In this document: positions 7,704 to 15,279 of the stretch, in pieces
How the letters are laid out: the number at the start of each line of letters is the position of its first letter
Position numbering within the stretch: position 1 is the stretch's first letter
Assembly (NCBI GenBank): GCA_028279625.1
Contig: JANQNM010000029.1
Coordinates: 1-39,838, forward strand
Direction: 5' to 3'
Length of the DNA: 39,838 nucleotides
Source: Candidatus Nitrosopumilus sp.
GTDB lineage: Archaea; Thermoproteota; Nitrososphaeria; Nitrososphaerales; Nitrosopumilaceae
Program-made: the position numbers and the translations under genes
Notes under the pieces: generated by a model
Seen by the model: only the letters and a program-made list of their open reading frames with translations
What the model was told of the DNA's origin: nothing
Database searches by the model: none

Positions 7704-7800
7704 TTTGTTATTAAACAAATCAACAAAACTAGATTTTGTTTTTAATTCATAATACAACAAAAAAGAATCATCACATTATTTCATTTTGTTCTAACAAAAT
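7704..7800. promoter_or_regulatory. Cluster of three TTTGTT/AACAAA dyads before ferritin
   Basis: Three inverted repeats made from the same half-site lie between the divergent zinc mini-protein and ferritin genes. They are TTTGTT-ATTA-AACAAA (7704-7719), AACAAAA-CTAGA-TTTTGTT (7722-7740) and ATTTTGTT-CT-AACAAAAT (7783-7800). The last is an almost uninterrupted 18-base palindrome, 46 bases before the ferritin ATG. Repeated dyads in front of an iron-storage gene suggest operators for a dimeric metal-dependent regulator, but AT-rich sequence can produce such patterns by chance. Confidence 0.4.
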
Positions 7801-7846
7801 AGAATTTATGATTCACTTAAAACTACAACAAAAAATCATGTAAGAT

Positions 7847-8347
7847 ATGAAGATCTCAGAAAATGTACTTCAATTATTAAATGAGCAAATTGCAATAGAA
7901 GCCAATGCCTCAAGTTACTATCTTTCAGTTGCATCTTGGTGTAAGGTCAACGGATATGATGGAGCTGCATGCTTTTTTCGCGCCCATTCAGCTGAAGAAA
8001 GAGATCATATGTTGAAGATAATTCAATATCTTAATGAATTAAGGATACATGCAACTATTCCTCAAATTGAACAACCTCCTCAAGAGATGGAATCTCTAGA
8101 ACAGGCTTTCAAAACAGCCTTACAGAATGAACAAAACGTAACCAAGTCAATTGATAAAATTATCAATGCAGCTCAAGAAGAAAACGATCACAGAACAGAT
8201 ACTTTTCTAGAATGGTTTGTAAATGAACAAATTGAGGAAGAAGACCTGTTTGAAACAGTCTTGCAAAAGTTTGATGTTATAGGAAGAGACAAACTTGCGC
8301 TTCACGAAATTGACAAAATACTAGACAAACTAAAGACTACAACCTGA
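7847..8347 (+). CDS. ftn: Ferritin (FtnA-type iron storage protein)
   Basis: The 166-aa protein is a non-haem ferritin: four long helices and a short fifth. It takes up ferrous iron, oxidises it at a di-iron ferroxidase centre and stores it in a 24-subunit shell. The expected ligands are visible: Glu18 (EQIAIEANASSYYL), Glu51 and His54 (SAEERDH), Glu95 (NEQNV) and Glu127-Gln128 with Glu130 (FVNEQIEEED). Length matches bacterial-type FtnA. There is no haem-binding Met pattern that would point to bacterioferritin. Several short dyads upstream (7704-7800) may mediate iron-responsive control. It appears to be a single-gene unit. Confidence 0.92.
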   Translation: MKISENVLQLLNEQIAIEANASSYYLSVASWCKVNGYDGAACFFRAHSAEERDHMLKIIQYLNELRIHATIPQIEQPPQEMESLEQAFKTALQNEQNVTKSIDKIINAAQEENDHRTDTFLEWFVNEQIEEEDLFETVLQKFDVIGRDKLALHEIDKILDKLKTTT

Positions 8348-8371
8348 TGAAAATATTCAGTGTTGATTGGC

Positions 8372-8473
8372 TTATTTGTTATGGCATTTAGGACATGGAA
8401 GGTCGCTTAGTACATATGCGGCATAAACATGACCACATTTTTTGCATAGATGGATACAGGAACTAATCCTCAT
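8372..8473 (-). CDS. 33-aa zinc-ribbon mini-protein
   Basis: From ATG 8473 to TAA 8372 a 33-residue frame reads MRISSCIHLCKKCGHVYAAYVLSDLPCPKCHNK. It contains CKKCGH and CPKC, 17 residues apart, the spacing of a rubredoxin-like zinc ribbon, with almost nothing else. An additional Cys lies near the N-terminus. Such minimal zinc-ribbon proteins are frequent in this archaeal group. It converges with ferritin, 24 bases beyond the ferritin stop. Function is unknown. Confidence 0.55.
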   Translation of the reverse strand: MRISSCIHLCKKCGHVYAAYVLSDLPCPKCHNK

Positions 8474-8810
8474 CAAGTATTTAATTTTGAATTTTTGTAA
8501 TAAATACAACTTCTATTTTATTCTCATGTTTTAGAGTCTTAGATCAACTGCAATTGAAATCAGAAAAACTGAATCTTTTTGAACAAATCTTGGCTCACAG
8601 ACCAATAGCCGTTTTGCAAGTATTGGTTTTGGATCTATAGAGATTTGAACCCTTTTTGGATTAAAATGAGATTAAAAATAATTTGTGATATATCTAAAGG
8701 TAATTACAAAATCTGAAATCGTACAGTTTTCTAGTGATTTCGCACAAGAAAAACACCTATTTTTCAAATGAAATTGTGGCATACAGGCACGCAAAAATCA
8801 CTTTACAATG
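8474..8810. other. Non-coding stretch of about 337 bases
   Basis: The gap between the zinc-ribbon mini-gene and the end of bioB holds a dispersed stem-loop element at 8590-8630 and no open frame I can support. A sequence at about 8640-8655 reads like a tRNA T-loop on the minus strand, but no acceptor, D-arm or anticodon arm fits around it. Confidence 0.5.
8590..8630. repeat. Dispersed stem-loop element, copy 2
   Basis: The arms ACCAATA (8601-8607) and TATTGGT (8621-8627) enclose a 13-base loop with CCGTTTT, the same loop length as copy 1. It starts TTGGCTCACAGACCAA, repeated exactly at 32211-32226. Relative to copies 1 and 3 the outer stem pair is A-T instead of G-C, so pairing is kept although bases differ. 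Confidence 0.55.
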
Positions 8811-9788
8811 TTATGCTTTGAAGCCAATTTTTTCTATCATTTCTTTGTCTTTTTTGGCCTCATTTCCGCCTAGTGTGAGGTATCCTGCAGTAATAATTCC
8901 ATTAGCCCCACTCTGGAGTAGTTCTTCACCTGCATCATCTAAGATATTTTCTCTTCCGCCTGATATCTTGATGACTGATTCTGGCAATAGGAACCTGATA
9001 ACTGAAAAAATTCTTACAATCTCTGAATTTGGAAGTTCTGTTTGTAGTTCTAGCGGAGTACCTGGAATTGGAACTAGAATGTTTATTGTTACTTCTTCAG
9101 GGAATAATCTTGCCAACTCTAATGATAATTCTAGTCTTTGAGATCTTGTCTCACCTAATCCGATAATTCCGCCAGTGCACAATTCTAATCCTGCATCTCT
9201 TGCAATTCCTAATGTCTTTAGTCTGTCTTCATATGTATGAGTAGTACAAATTTCAGAAAACTTTGATTTTGCAGTTTCTAAATTATGATTGTATCTTTTT
9301 ACTTTGAGTTCTTTTAGTTTTCTTGCTTGTTCTGGTGTAAGAAAACCTAAACTACATTCTACACTGATTCCAACTTTGTTATTAATTTCAGTTATTATCT
9401 TGCAAACTTTTTCAAAATCTTTTGGTGATGGTTCTCTCCATGCAGCAACAAGACAATAAGACTCTGCACCTTCTTCTTTTGCTTTTGTTGCTTTTTCTAC
9501 AACTTCTTCAGGACTTGGTAATTGATATGTATCAATTCCTGTATCAAAGAATGCAGATTGTCCACAAAATGTACAATCTTCACTACATGCATTTTTCTTT
9601 ATGTTGTTTAATTGCTCGACATCAACTTTTTCACCATTAAAATCTCTAGTAATTTCATTAGCAGCTATTGCCAAATCTTTTAGATTCTCCTCAGGAGTAT
9701 TGAATAGTTTTTCAGCATCCTCAGTTGAAATTCCAATTCCTGAAAATACCTTTTCTTGACATTCTTTGATAAATTCCAGAGAACTCAT
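8811..9788 (-). CDS. bioB: Biotin synthase (radical SAM)
   Basis: The 325-aa protein is a radical-SAM enzyme that inserts sulfur into dethiobiotin to make biotin. The [4Fe-4S] cluster motif is C-x3-C-x2-C at Cys68, Cys72 and Cys75 (NACSEDCTFCGQSA). Further BioB marks are YCLVAAWREP, the ECSLG segment with a conserved Cys, YNHNLETA, and TGGIIGLGET. Length is normal. The ATG at 9788 is supported by a TATA-like GTTATAAAT centred about 26 bases upstream, so the transcript is probably leaderless. A BirA-type operator (9831-9859) lies directly upstream of that box, which indicates biotin-dependent control. bioA ends 73 bases upstream on the same strand. Confidence 0.95.
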   Translation of the reverse strand: MSSLEFIKECQEKVFSGIGISTEDAEKLFNTPEENLKDLAIAANEITRDFNGEKVDVEQLNNIKKNACSEDCTFCGQSAFFDTGIDTYQLPSPEEVVEKATKAKEEGAESYCLVAAWREPSPKDFEKVCKIITEINNKVGISVECSLGFLTPEQARKLKELKVKRYNHNLETAKSKFSEICTTHTYEDRLKTLGIARDAGLELCTGGIIGLGETRSQRLELSLELARLFPEEVTINILVPIPGTPLELQTELPNSEIVRIFSVIRFLLPESVIKISGGRENILDDAGEELLQSGANGIITAGYLTLGGNEAKKDKEMIEKIGFKA

Positions 9789-9804
9789 ACTGTTTTATCA
9801 AATA

Positions 9805-9829
9805 TTTCCATTTATAACAATAATGGAAA
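9805..9829. promoter_or_regulatory. bioB TATA box enclosed in an 8-base-arm dyad
   Basis: TTTCCATT (9805-9812) and AATGGAAA (9822-9829) are perfect inverted arms around nine bases. On the minus strand the centre contains GTTATAAAT (about 9810-9818), the probable bioB TATA box, 26 bases before the bioB ATG. A protein on this dyad would cover the TATA box. Whether it is a real operator or a chance palindrome cannot be decided from one sequence. Confidence 0.5.
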
Positions 9830-9830
9830 G

Positions 9831-9859
9831 GTTAACCTCCCATAAGGTAGGGGGTTAAC
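9831..9859. promoter_or_regulatory. BirA-type biotin operator upstream of bioB
   Basis: GTTAACC (9831-9837), exactly 15 intervening bases and GGTTAAC (9853-9859) match the known BirA binding signal, GTTAACC-N15-GGTTAAC. The site lies between the bioA stop (9862) and the bioB TATA box. The match of half-sites and spacing in the one place expected for biotin control is strong evidence for a biotin protein ligase with a DNA-binding domain elsewhere in the genome. Confidence 0.8.
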
Positions 9860-9861
9860 AG

Positions 9862-11220
9862 TCAGACTACTTGTGGTTTTGCAGCCTTGATTGTCTTTAT
9901 GGTCCTGTTTAGGAGTAATTCTAACTCTTTTTCAGATATTGCCAAGGGTGGTACGAGCATGACTATGTTCCCTAGTGTGCGTAAATAGATTCCTTGTTTT
10001 CTGCCCTCCTCGAAGAATATCTTGTTGATTGATTTTTTAGGATGAATTGGTGTCTTTTTGTCCTTATCTGTGACTAGTTCTATTCCCATAAGCATTCCTT
10101 TGTGTCTGATATCTCCGACGATATCGATTTCAGAGATTTCATCATAGAATTTCTCAAAAACTTTTGATGTTCTTTGGATTTTTTTGATGAGATGATTTTT
10201 TTGATACATTTTGAGATTTTGATCTGCAACTGCTGCTGCCAATGTATTTCCAGTATATGTGTGTCCGTGAAACAGGTGCTTCCAATCATTAAACTCTCCT
10301 AAAAATGAATCATAGATTTTTTTACTAGACAGAGTTGCAGCCATTGTTAGGTATCCTCCAGTCAACATCTTTCCATATGCAACAATATCTGGAATACTTT
10401 TCTGTTCTTCGTATTGCAACATGGAGCCTAATCTTCCAAATCCTGTTGCAATCTCATCTAAGACAAATAACACATCATATTTTTTGCATAGTTGGCTAAT
10501 CTTTTTTTGAAACCCTTTAGGATAAATGATTACTCCGCCTGCAACTTGCGCTCCACTTTCCATAATGAATGCAGCAATGTTGTTATTTTTTGATAATTTC
10601 TTTTCAATTTTCTCTAAACAATAATTTTGATAATCTGAAAATGAAAATCCTTTTGGAGTTCTGTATTTGTTTGGAACTGGAAATTGTAATGTGGTGAATA
10701 ATTGTTTTTTGAATTTTCCAAAAAATTCTGGAACATAACCTACTGACATTGCACCAAATGTATCTCCATGATATCCATTTTCAACTGTTGCAATCTTTGT
10801 CTTCTTTTTCTCTCCTATGTTTTTCCAATATTGCAATGCCATTTTGATTGCAATCTCCATAGCTGATGACCCATTATCTGAATAAAATGCTCGATGCATT
10901 CCAGGAGAAATTCTCACCAAGTTTTTTGCTAGGCTCTCTGCAGGCTCATTTGTCAGATTAAACATTGAGGAGTGTTGCAGTTTTTTGCTTTGATTTGAAA
11001 TTGTTCTAACTAATTCAGGATTAGAGTGCCCCCAAACATTGCACCACATTGATGCTACTGCATCTATCATCTTCTTTCCTTTAGAATCAGTCAGATAGAC
11101 TCCTTTGGCACTTTTTATCTTCCCAAATTCATCCCATTCTTTCATCTGAGTGTTAGGATGCCATACAAAACTGGAATTTTTCAAGGCAGTATCTGTAATC
11201 TTGATGTTCTTAATAATCAA
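9862..11220 (-). CDS. bioA: Adenosylmethionine-8-amino-7-oxononanoate aminotransferase
   Basis: The 452-aa protein is a class III PLP aminotransferase that converts KAPA to DAPA using SAM as amino donor. Diagnostic features are FVWHPNTQM at the N-terminus, the MWCNVWGHSNPEL segment, YSDNGSSAMEIAIKMA, the DEIATGFGRLGSM motif carrying the cofactor Asp, the PLP lysine in VAYGKMLTGG, and HGHTYTGN. WHP-x-TQM is characteristic of BioA as opposed to other class III enzymes. The start is TTG at 11220; no nearby ATG fits. The start codon faces divergent bioD, about 39 bases away. Downstream, bioB follows after a 73-base gap containing the BirA-type site, so bioB probably has its own regulated promoter. 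Confidence 0.93.
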   Translation of the reverse strand: MIIKNIKITDTALKNSSFVWHPNTQMKEWDEFGKIKSAKGVYLTDSKGKKMIDAVASMWCNVWGHSNPELVRTISNQSKKLQHSSMFNLTNEPAESLAKNLVRISPGMHRAFYSDNGSSAMEIAIKMALQYWKNIGEKKKTKIATVENGYHGDTFGAMSVGYVPEFFGKFKKQLFTTLQFPVPNKYRTPKGFSFSDYQNYCLEKIEKKLSKNNNIAAFIMESGAQVAGGVIIYPKGFQKKISQLCKKYDVLFVLDEIATGFGRLGSMLQYEEQKSIPDIVAYGKMLTGGYLTMAATLSSKKIYDSFLGEFNDWKHLFHGHTYTGNTLAAAVADQNLKMYQKNHLIKKIQRTSKVFEKFYDEISEIDIVGDIRHKGMLMGIELVTDKDKKTPIHPKKSINKIFFEEGRKQGIYLRTLGNIVMLVPPLAISEKELELLLNRTIKTIKAAKPQVV

Positions 11221-11259
11221 ACGATAAGATTAATCAGTCATCTATTCAGACGTCTCTTG

Positions 11260-11946
11260 TTGAAGTCACTTTTTGTTACAGGAACTGATACGGATGTTGG
11301 AAAAACCTACATCACAGCAGGGTTGGCTGTAACCTTACGAAAAATAGGTATTGATCTTGGTATCATGAAGCCTTTTGCTGCAGGAACTGCACAGAAAAAA
11401 GGCTACAAATCAGAAGACGTTGAGATTCTATCTAATGCTGCTCAAGTAAATGATCCTGAAGATTTGGTAAATCCTCAATTCTTTCCTATCCCTGCATCTC
11501 CATATACTGCATGGAAAAATCTGAAAACAAAACCAAAGATTAACCCTGTAATATCTGGTTTTAAAAAATTATCAAAACTTCATGAGATGTTATTAGTTGA
11601 AGGAATGGGTGGAATAATGACTCCTATTCTCAAAGACTATTTTGTAACTGATTTGATTAAAGAGATGAAGATTCCTGCAATTATTGTAACGCGAGCTAAA
11701 ATTGGAACTGTAAATCATACTGTTATGACTGTAAAGATGTGTGAAAAATACAAAATTCCAATCAAAGGAATAATAATTAACAATTTTGATTCAGATGGAT
11801 ACAAAACAAAAGAACTTACTCGTGATTTGAAGAACTTAACAAATGTTCCAATTTTAGGCTCAATTCCTTTTATTGAAGACATGAGTGATTCAGCTATGTA
11901 CAAAATTTTCAAGAAAAATCTCAACATAAAATTAATTTTAAAGTGA
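11260..11946 (+). CDS. bioD: Dethiobiotin synthetase
   Basis: BioD closes the ureido ring of DAPA with CO2 and ATP to form dethiobiotin. The protein begins KSLFVTGTDTDVGKTYITAG, the typical BioD P-loop (GTDTDVGKT), followed by IMKPFAAG (substrate lysine), LVEGMGGIMTPI and the Asn/Asp nucleotide segment IIINNFD. I place the start at TTG 11260 (228 aa), with TTG 11257 as an alternative. The open frame extends upstream to an ATG at 11158, but those 34 residues would overlap bioA and precede the conserved first beta strand with unrelated sequence. The symporter gene starts four bases after the stop, so the two are co-transcribed. Confidence 0.9.
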   Translation: MKSLFVTGTDTDVGKTYITAGLAVTLRKIGIDLGIMKPFAAGTAQKKGYKSEDVEILSNAAQVNDPEDLVNPQFFPIPASPYTAWKNLKTKPKINPVISGFKKLSKLHEMLLVEGMGGIMTPILKDYFVTDLIKEMKIPAIIVTRAKIGTVNHTVMTVKMCEKYKIPIKGIIINNFDSDGYKTKELTRDLKNLTNVPILGSIPFIEDMSDSAMYKIFKKNLNIKLILK

Positions 11947-11950
11947 TAGT

Positions 11951-13228
11951 ATGTCTGCCAAAAGTTACATTTTCAAACATTTGTGGCTCCAAGTTATAAT
12001 TTCATTAATTATTGGATTGGGTGTTGGATTAATCTTTGGAGACGAGGTGGGTATTGGCTTAGATGATGATACTCTTGATAAAATGTCAACGTATCTGAAA
12101 ATTCCTGCTAACATATTCTTGAGTGTGATTTTGATGATTATAGTTCCATTAATTTTTGCATCAATTGTAGTTGCTATTACCAATTTGGGTGGAAAAGAAA
12201 AACTCAAAACTTTGGGATTGGGTATTGGTGTCTATTTTGTAATTACCACAACTATTTCAATTCTAATTGCAATTACTCTTGCTTCAATTATTGCTCCTGG
12301 AAGTATTTTGGATCTTACCGCACTTCAAAAAACACATGACCTATCTGAAGCTGATTTGCAAGTTACAGAAGGATTCTCATTAGATGATATTCCTGGTGCT
12401 GTCTCAAACATTATTCCAAGAAATCCGATTCTTTCTTATCTTGAAGGACAAATGTTTAGCATTTTGATAATGGCAGTAATTGTTGGTCTGTCAATGGCGG
12501 CTCTTCCAAGAGATTCAGTAAAGTCATTACTTGATTTGCTAGAATCTATTCAAAAAATCACGTTATACATTCTACTAATGGCTATGAAGATTGTACCGTT
12601 TGCAGTTTTCGGTCTGATTGTAGGTATGGTTGCAAAAGTCGGAGTAGAAACGATGGCAGGACTTGGAGTATACATGGTAACCGTAGTCCTAGGACTAGGA
12701 GCCATGTTGCTGGTATATGCAATGATCATAAAACTTGTAGCTAAACGACCCATTTCATCTACATTTTCAAAATTCCGCAATCCGCAAACATTGGCTTTCT
12801 CAACGGCAAGTTCAATGGCAACAATGCCTATGACCTTAAAGACTGCTGAAGAAGATCTCAAGCTAGATACCCGTGTTTCAAAATTTGTAATTCCTCTTGG
12901 CACAACTGTGAATATGGATGGTACTGCTCTGTATCAGGTAATAGCTGTATTTTTCTTGGCACAACTTTTTGCAATTGAGTTGAGTATGCTCTCTATACTT
13001 GTGATTATTGTTACTTCTCTTTTAGCTTCAATTGGAACTCCTGCTGTACCAGGAGCTGGAACGATTGTTTTATCAACAATACTGATTACTGTTGGAATTC
13101 CTCCTGTTGGAATCTTATTGTTACTTTCTGTAGATAGAATCTTGGATATGATTAGAACTATGGTTAATGTAACAGGTGATCTTACAGCTAGTTGTGCATT
13201 TGATCAAATTACGCGTGATAAGAGCTAA
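11951..13228 (+). CDS. Dicarboxylate/glutamate:cation symporter (DAACS family)
   Basis: The 425-aa membrane protein belongs to the GltP/DctA family. It shows about eight hydrophobic helices, the serine-rich hairpin with STASSMATMP, the signature PLGTTVNMDGTALY in helix 7, and the second hairpin TSLLASIGTPAVPGAGTI. The helix 8 substrate-binding residues lie in DRILDMIRTMVNVTGDL. The Arg of DMIRTMVNVTGD is in the position that favours acidic amino acids or C4 dicarboxylates in this family. It starts four bases after bioD, so the operon links transport of an acidic carboxylate with biotin synthesis. Import of pimelate or another precursor is an attractive but unproven guess. It overlaps the next convergent gene by four bases. 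Confidence 0.88.
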   Translation: MSAKSYIFKHLWLQVIISLIIGLGVGLIFGDEVGIGLDDDTLDKMSTYLKIPANIFLSVILMIIVPLIFASIVVAITNLGGKEKLKTLGLGIGVYFVITTTISILIAITLASIIAPGSILDLTALQKTHDLSEADLQVTEGFSLDDIPGAVSNIIPRNPILSYLEGQMFSILIMAVIVGLSMAALPRDSVKSLLDLLESIQKITLYILLMAMKIVPFAVFGLIVGMVAKVGVETMAGLGVYMVTVVLGLGAMLLVYAMIIKLVAKRPISSTFSKFRNPQTLAFSTASSMATMPMTLKTAEEDLKLDTRVSKFVIPLGTTVNMDGTALYQVIAVFFLAQLFAIELSMLSILVIIVTSLLASIGTPAVPGAGTIVLSTILITVGIPPVGILLLLSVDRILDMIRTMVNVTGDLTASCAFDQITRDKS

Positions 13229-13773
13229 GTTCGTAAAATTTTGAATTTGTTGGTACCTCCAACATTGCTAAACTGAGCAATATCGAAGATTATTTTGGAA
13301 AATGTATTGTTCTCTTTAGATAATACATAGGATTTCTTTTCAGTCTGGATATTTTCAGATAAGACAACCCAAATGTTCTCTGATACTGATTGTATTTTTT
13401 CTAATTGAGATAGTTTTTCTTCAATAATTTGAGTATCTGATGATTTTGGAATGCAAATCAATAGGGTCTTTTTTTGATCAATTTCTAGTGTTTTTGTGTC
13501 TGGAACTATAATGTCTAATTCTATTCCTTGATACTCTACCTTTCTTTGGCTTGTAATGAGTGCATTTGTTAGCAAATAATGCAAAATTCCAGTAGCTAAA
13601 ACACCAACAACTTCGTCTTTTTCTCCCATTGAAAGAATTTTATCATAACAGTTCTCAATTAACTCTTCAATTACTTTATCAAACTTTTTTTCAGAAATTA
13701 ATTGTGGGATTGTTTGTGAACTTTTGATATAATCAAATAGAAAATCCTTTACTGGATTTGACTCTTCTTCCAT
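13225..13773 (-). CDS. Hypothetical protein coupled to HMG-CoA synthase
   Basis: The 182-aa protein is soluble, acidic at the N-terminus (MEEESNPVKDF) and helical in its first half. In its second half it has beta strands reminiscent of a nuclease or Rossmann-like core (YQGIELDIIVPDTKTLEIDQKKTLLICIPKS, then NIWVVLSEN). The ELDIIVPD...TLLICIP spacing resembles the D and E-x-K region of PD-(D/E)xK folds, but the E-x-K is not clear, so I do not assign it. It starts in a TAATG overlap with the HMG-CoA synthase stop, so translation is coupled. That context suggests conservation with the mevalonate gene but does not reveal a function. Confidence 0.65.
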   Translation of the reverse strand: MEEESNPVKDFLFDYIKSSQTIPQLISEKKFDKVIEELIENCYDKILSMGEKDEVVGVLATGILHYLLTNALITSQRKVEYQGIELDIIVPDTKTLEIDQKKTLLICIPKSSDTQIIEEKLSQLEKIQSVSENIWVVLSENIQTEKKSYVLSKENNTFSKIIFDIAQFSNVGGTNKFKILRT

Positions 13774-15167
13774 TATTCATTAAAGATGTAACGTCTTTCT
13801 CCTCTGGATTCTGTTTCAGTTTTTACATCAACTAAAACAAATTCTTTCTTTGCCTCAATCATGGATTGGCTAGGTAACAGTTTGTTTTCGTGTAGTTGTT
13901 CGTATTCATTCCATGTGAGTTTTCTTCTCTCACCAATCTCTGCTTCTAAATTCATGTTCTTTACAATCTCTTCGAACTCTGGTTGAATGACACCGCTAAA
14001 GACCATTGCACTACTTCCACTACCATAGGAACCAAATCCTACACGTTTGCCTTCCAAGTTAATTCCTTTTTGATATTCAAATTCTAAACTACTTCTAAAG
14101 CCCAAGTAAAGTGATGCAGTATACAAGTTGCCAATCATACTTGATGCAATCAAAGAACTTGAAAGTTTTGATTCGTAAACTTCCTGATATTCTGGTGTTT
14201 GTGTGAATAGTTTTGTAAATTCATGGTCTTTTGCCATAAACTCTTCATCACCTAGAACTGATTCAATTGTTCCTCTAGGATCTTTAGGAATTGGTTCTGG
14301 AACTCCAATTTCTTGTAATATGTTCTTCCATCTAGGAAGCTGACGCCATTCGTGTCTGACCAAATAAGCCAGGGCTTTCTTTCCCATGTTGCTGTATGGT
14401 AAGTGCATGTTGATGTAATCCATGTGGTCTAAGATTGTCTCTCCAGGTTCTATCTTGATTAGTCCAGTTGAGATTACTTTTTTCTTGTATGCTTCAAGTG
14501 CTTTTCTTACTTGAATCATGTAGAGTAAATTAGAATACTGACCATGTACAATTGGGGTTTCTTTTCCAAATGGTCTGTAGAAATCATATTCGTCTTTGAT
14601 TGATGTTGATGTCACTTTAGGATCAAATGCCAATAATCGTGGTTTATCATTTAGAAGCATTACAACTGCTCCTGCTCCTTGGGTCATCTCACCACTAGAA
14701 CCCATATCGTATTTTGCAATATCAGATACTACAACAAGGGCAGCTTTTCCTTCAGCTTCATCTGCTCTAATCCAATTTGTATTATCATAAAGGGCATAAG
14801 AGCCACTGACACATGCAAATTTTGTCTCAACACCTCCACAGTGTTCAAATGCTCCTTGTCCATAGACTTGTTCAAGCATTCCAATGACATAGGAGTTCAT
14901 TGCTTTTGATTCGTCAAATGATGATTCAGTTGAAACGTATAATCTTCCAATATCTTCAGGTGATAGTTTGTTTTTTTGCATAATGTTCAAACATGCATTT
15001 GCTGCAAGACATGCTGGGTCTTGATTGGCATCAACTATTGCCATTTGAGATACACCAAGACCTTTTTGTAATTTTACTGGGTCTAATCCTCTAGCTGCGG
15101 CAAAATCAGATGCATCTAGATATAATCTTGGAATGTAAATCGATATGTCGTCTATTCCAGCTGCCAT
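13773..15167 (-). CDS. mvaS: Hydroxymethylglutaryl-CoA synthase
   Basis: The 464-aa thiolase-fold enzyme condenses acetyl-CoA and acetoacetyl-CoA to HMG-CoA, the entry to the mevalonate route for archaeal isoprenoid lipids. The N-terminal SIYIPRLYLDASDFAAARGLDP is typical. The catalytic Glu81 lies in YVSTESSFDESK, the nucleophilic Cys119 in KFACVSGSYAL, and a His in the later MHLPYSNMGKKALAYL region, where HxPYxxMG is a family mark. The length is that of the eukaryote-like long form rather than the about 350-aa archaeal form. A GGGAGG Shine-Dalgarno motif nine bases before ATG 15167 supports the start. The downstream unknown gene overlaps by one base. Confidence 0.92.
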   Translation of the reverse strand: MAAGIDDISIYIPRLYLDASDFAAARGLDPVKLQKGLGVSQMAIVDANQDPACLAANACLNIMQKNKLSPEDIGRLYVSTESSFDESKAMNSYVIGMLEQVYGQGAFEHCGGVETKFACVSGSYALYDNTNWIRADEAEGKAALVVVSDIAKYDMGSSGEMTQGAGAVVMLLNDKPRLLAFDPKVTSTSIKDEYDFYRPFGKETPIVHGQYSNLLYMIQVRKALEAYKKKVISTGLIKIEPGETILDHMDYINMHLPYSNMGKKALAYLVRHEWRQLPRWKNILQEIGVPEPIPKDPRGTIESVLGDEEFMAKDHEFTKLFTQTPEYQEVYESKLSSSLIASSMIGNLYTASLYLGFRSSLEFEYQKGINLEGKRVGFGSYGSGSSAMVFSGVIQPEFEEIVKNMNLEAEIGERRKLTWNEYEQLHENKLLPSQSMIEAKKEFVLVDVKTETESRGERRYIFNE

Positions 15168-15279
15168 AAGCTGCCTCCCGGTAATTCACTAATAAGGTTA
15201 TTGTGTAAATTCTAACTAACTAGGAAGGGAATTTTTCCAATTTTCATGTTCAAAAATCGCAAATTGATCGCTAATTTTT

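Noticed and set aside
8636-8665. Sequence resembling a tRNA T-loop (GGGTTCAAATC on the minus strand)
   Set aside because: No acceptor stem, D-arm or anticodon arm can be fitted around it and the T-stem itself pairs poorly, so it is not a tRNA gene.
11158-11259. Upstream extension of bioD to an ATG inside bioA
   Set aside because: The 34 extra residues overlap bioA on the other strand, and BioD proteins begin at the P-loop strand that starts at TTG 11260.
12550-12903. Minus-strand open frame of 117 codons opposite the symporter gene
   Set aside because: The plus-strand frame carries the complete symporter signature, so this frame is a shadow.
13225-13773. PD-(D/E)xK nuclease assignment for the gene after HMG-CoA synthase
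   Set aside because: The strand pattern is suggestive, but no clear E-x-K or general-base lysine could be identified.
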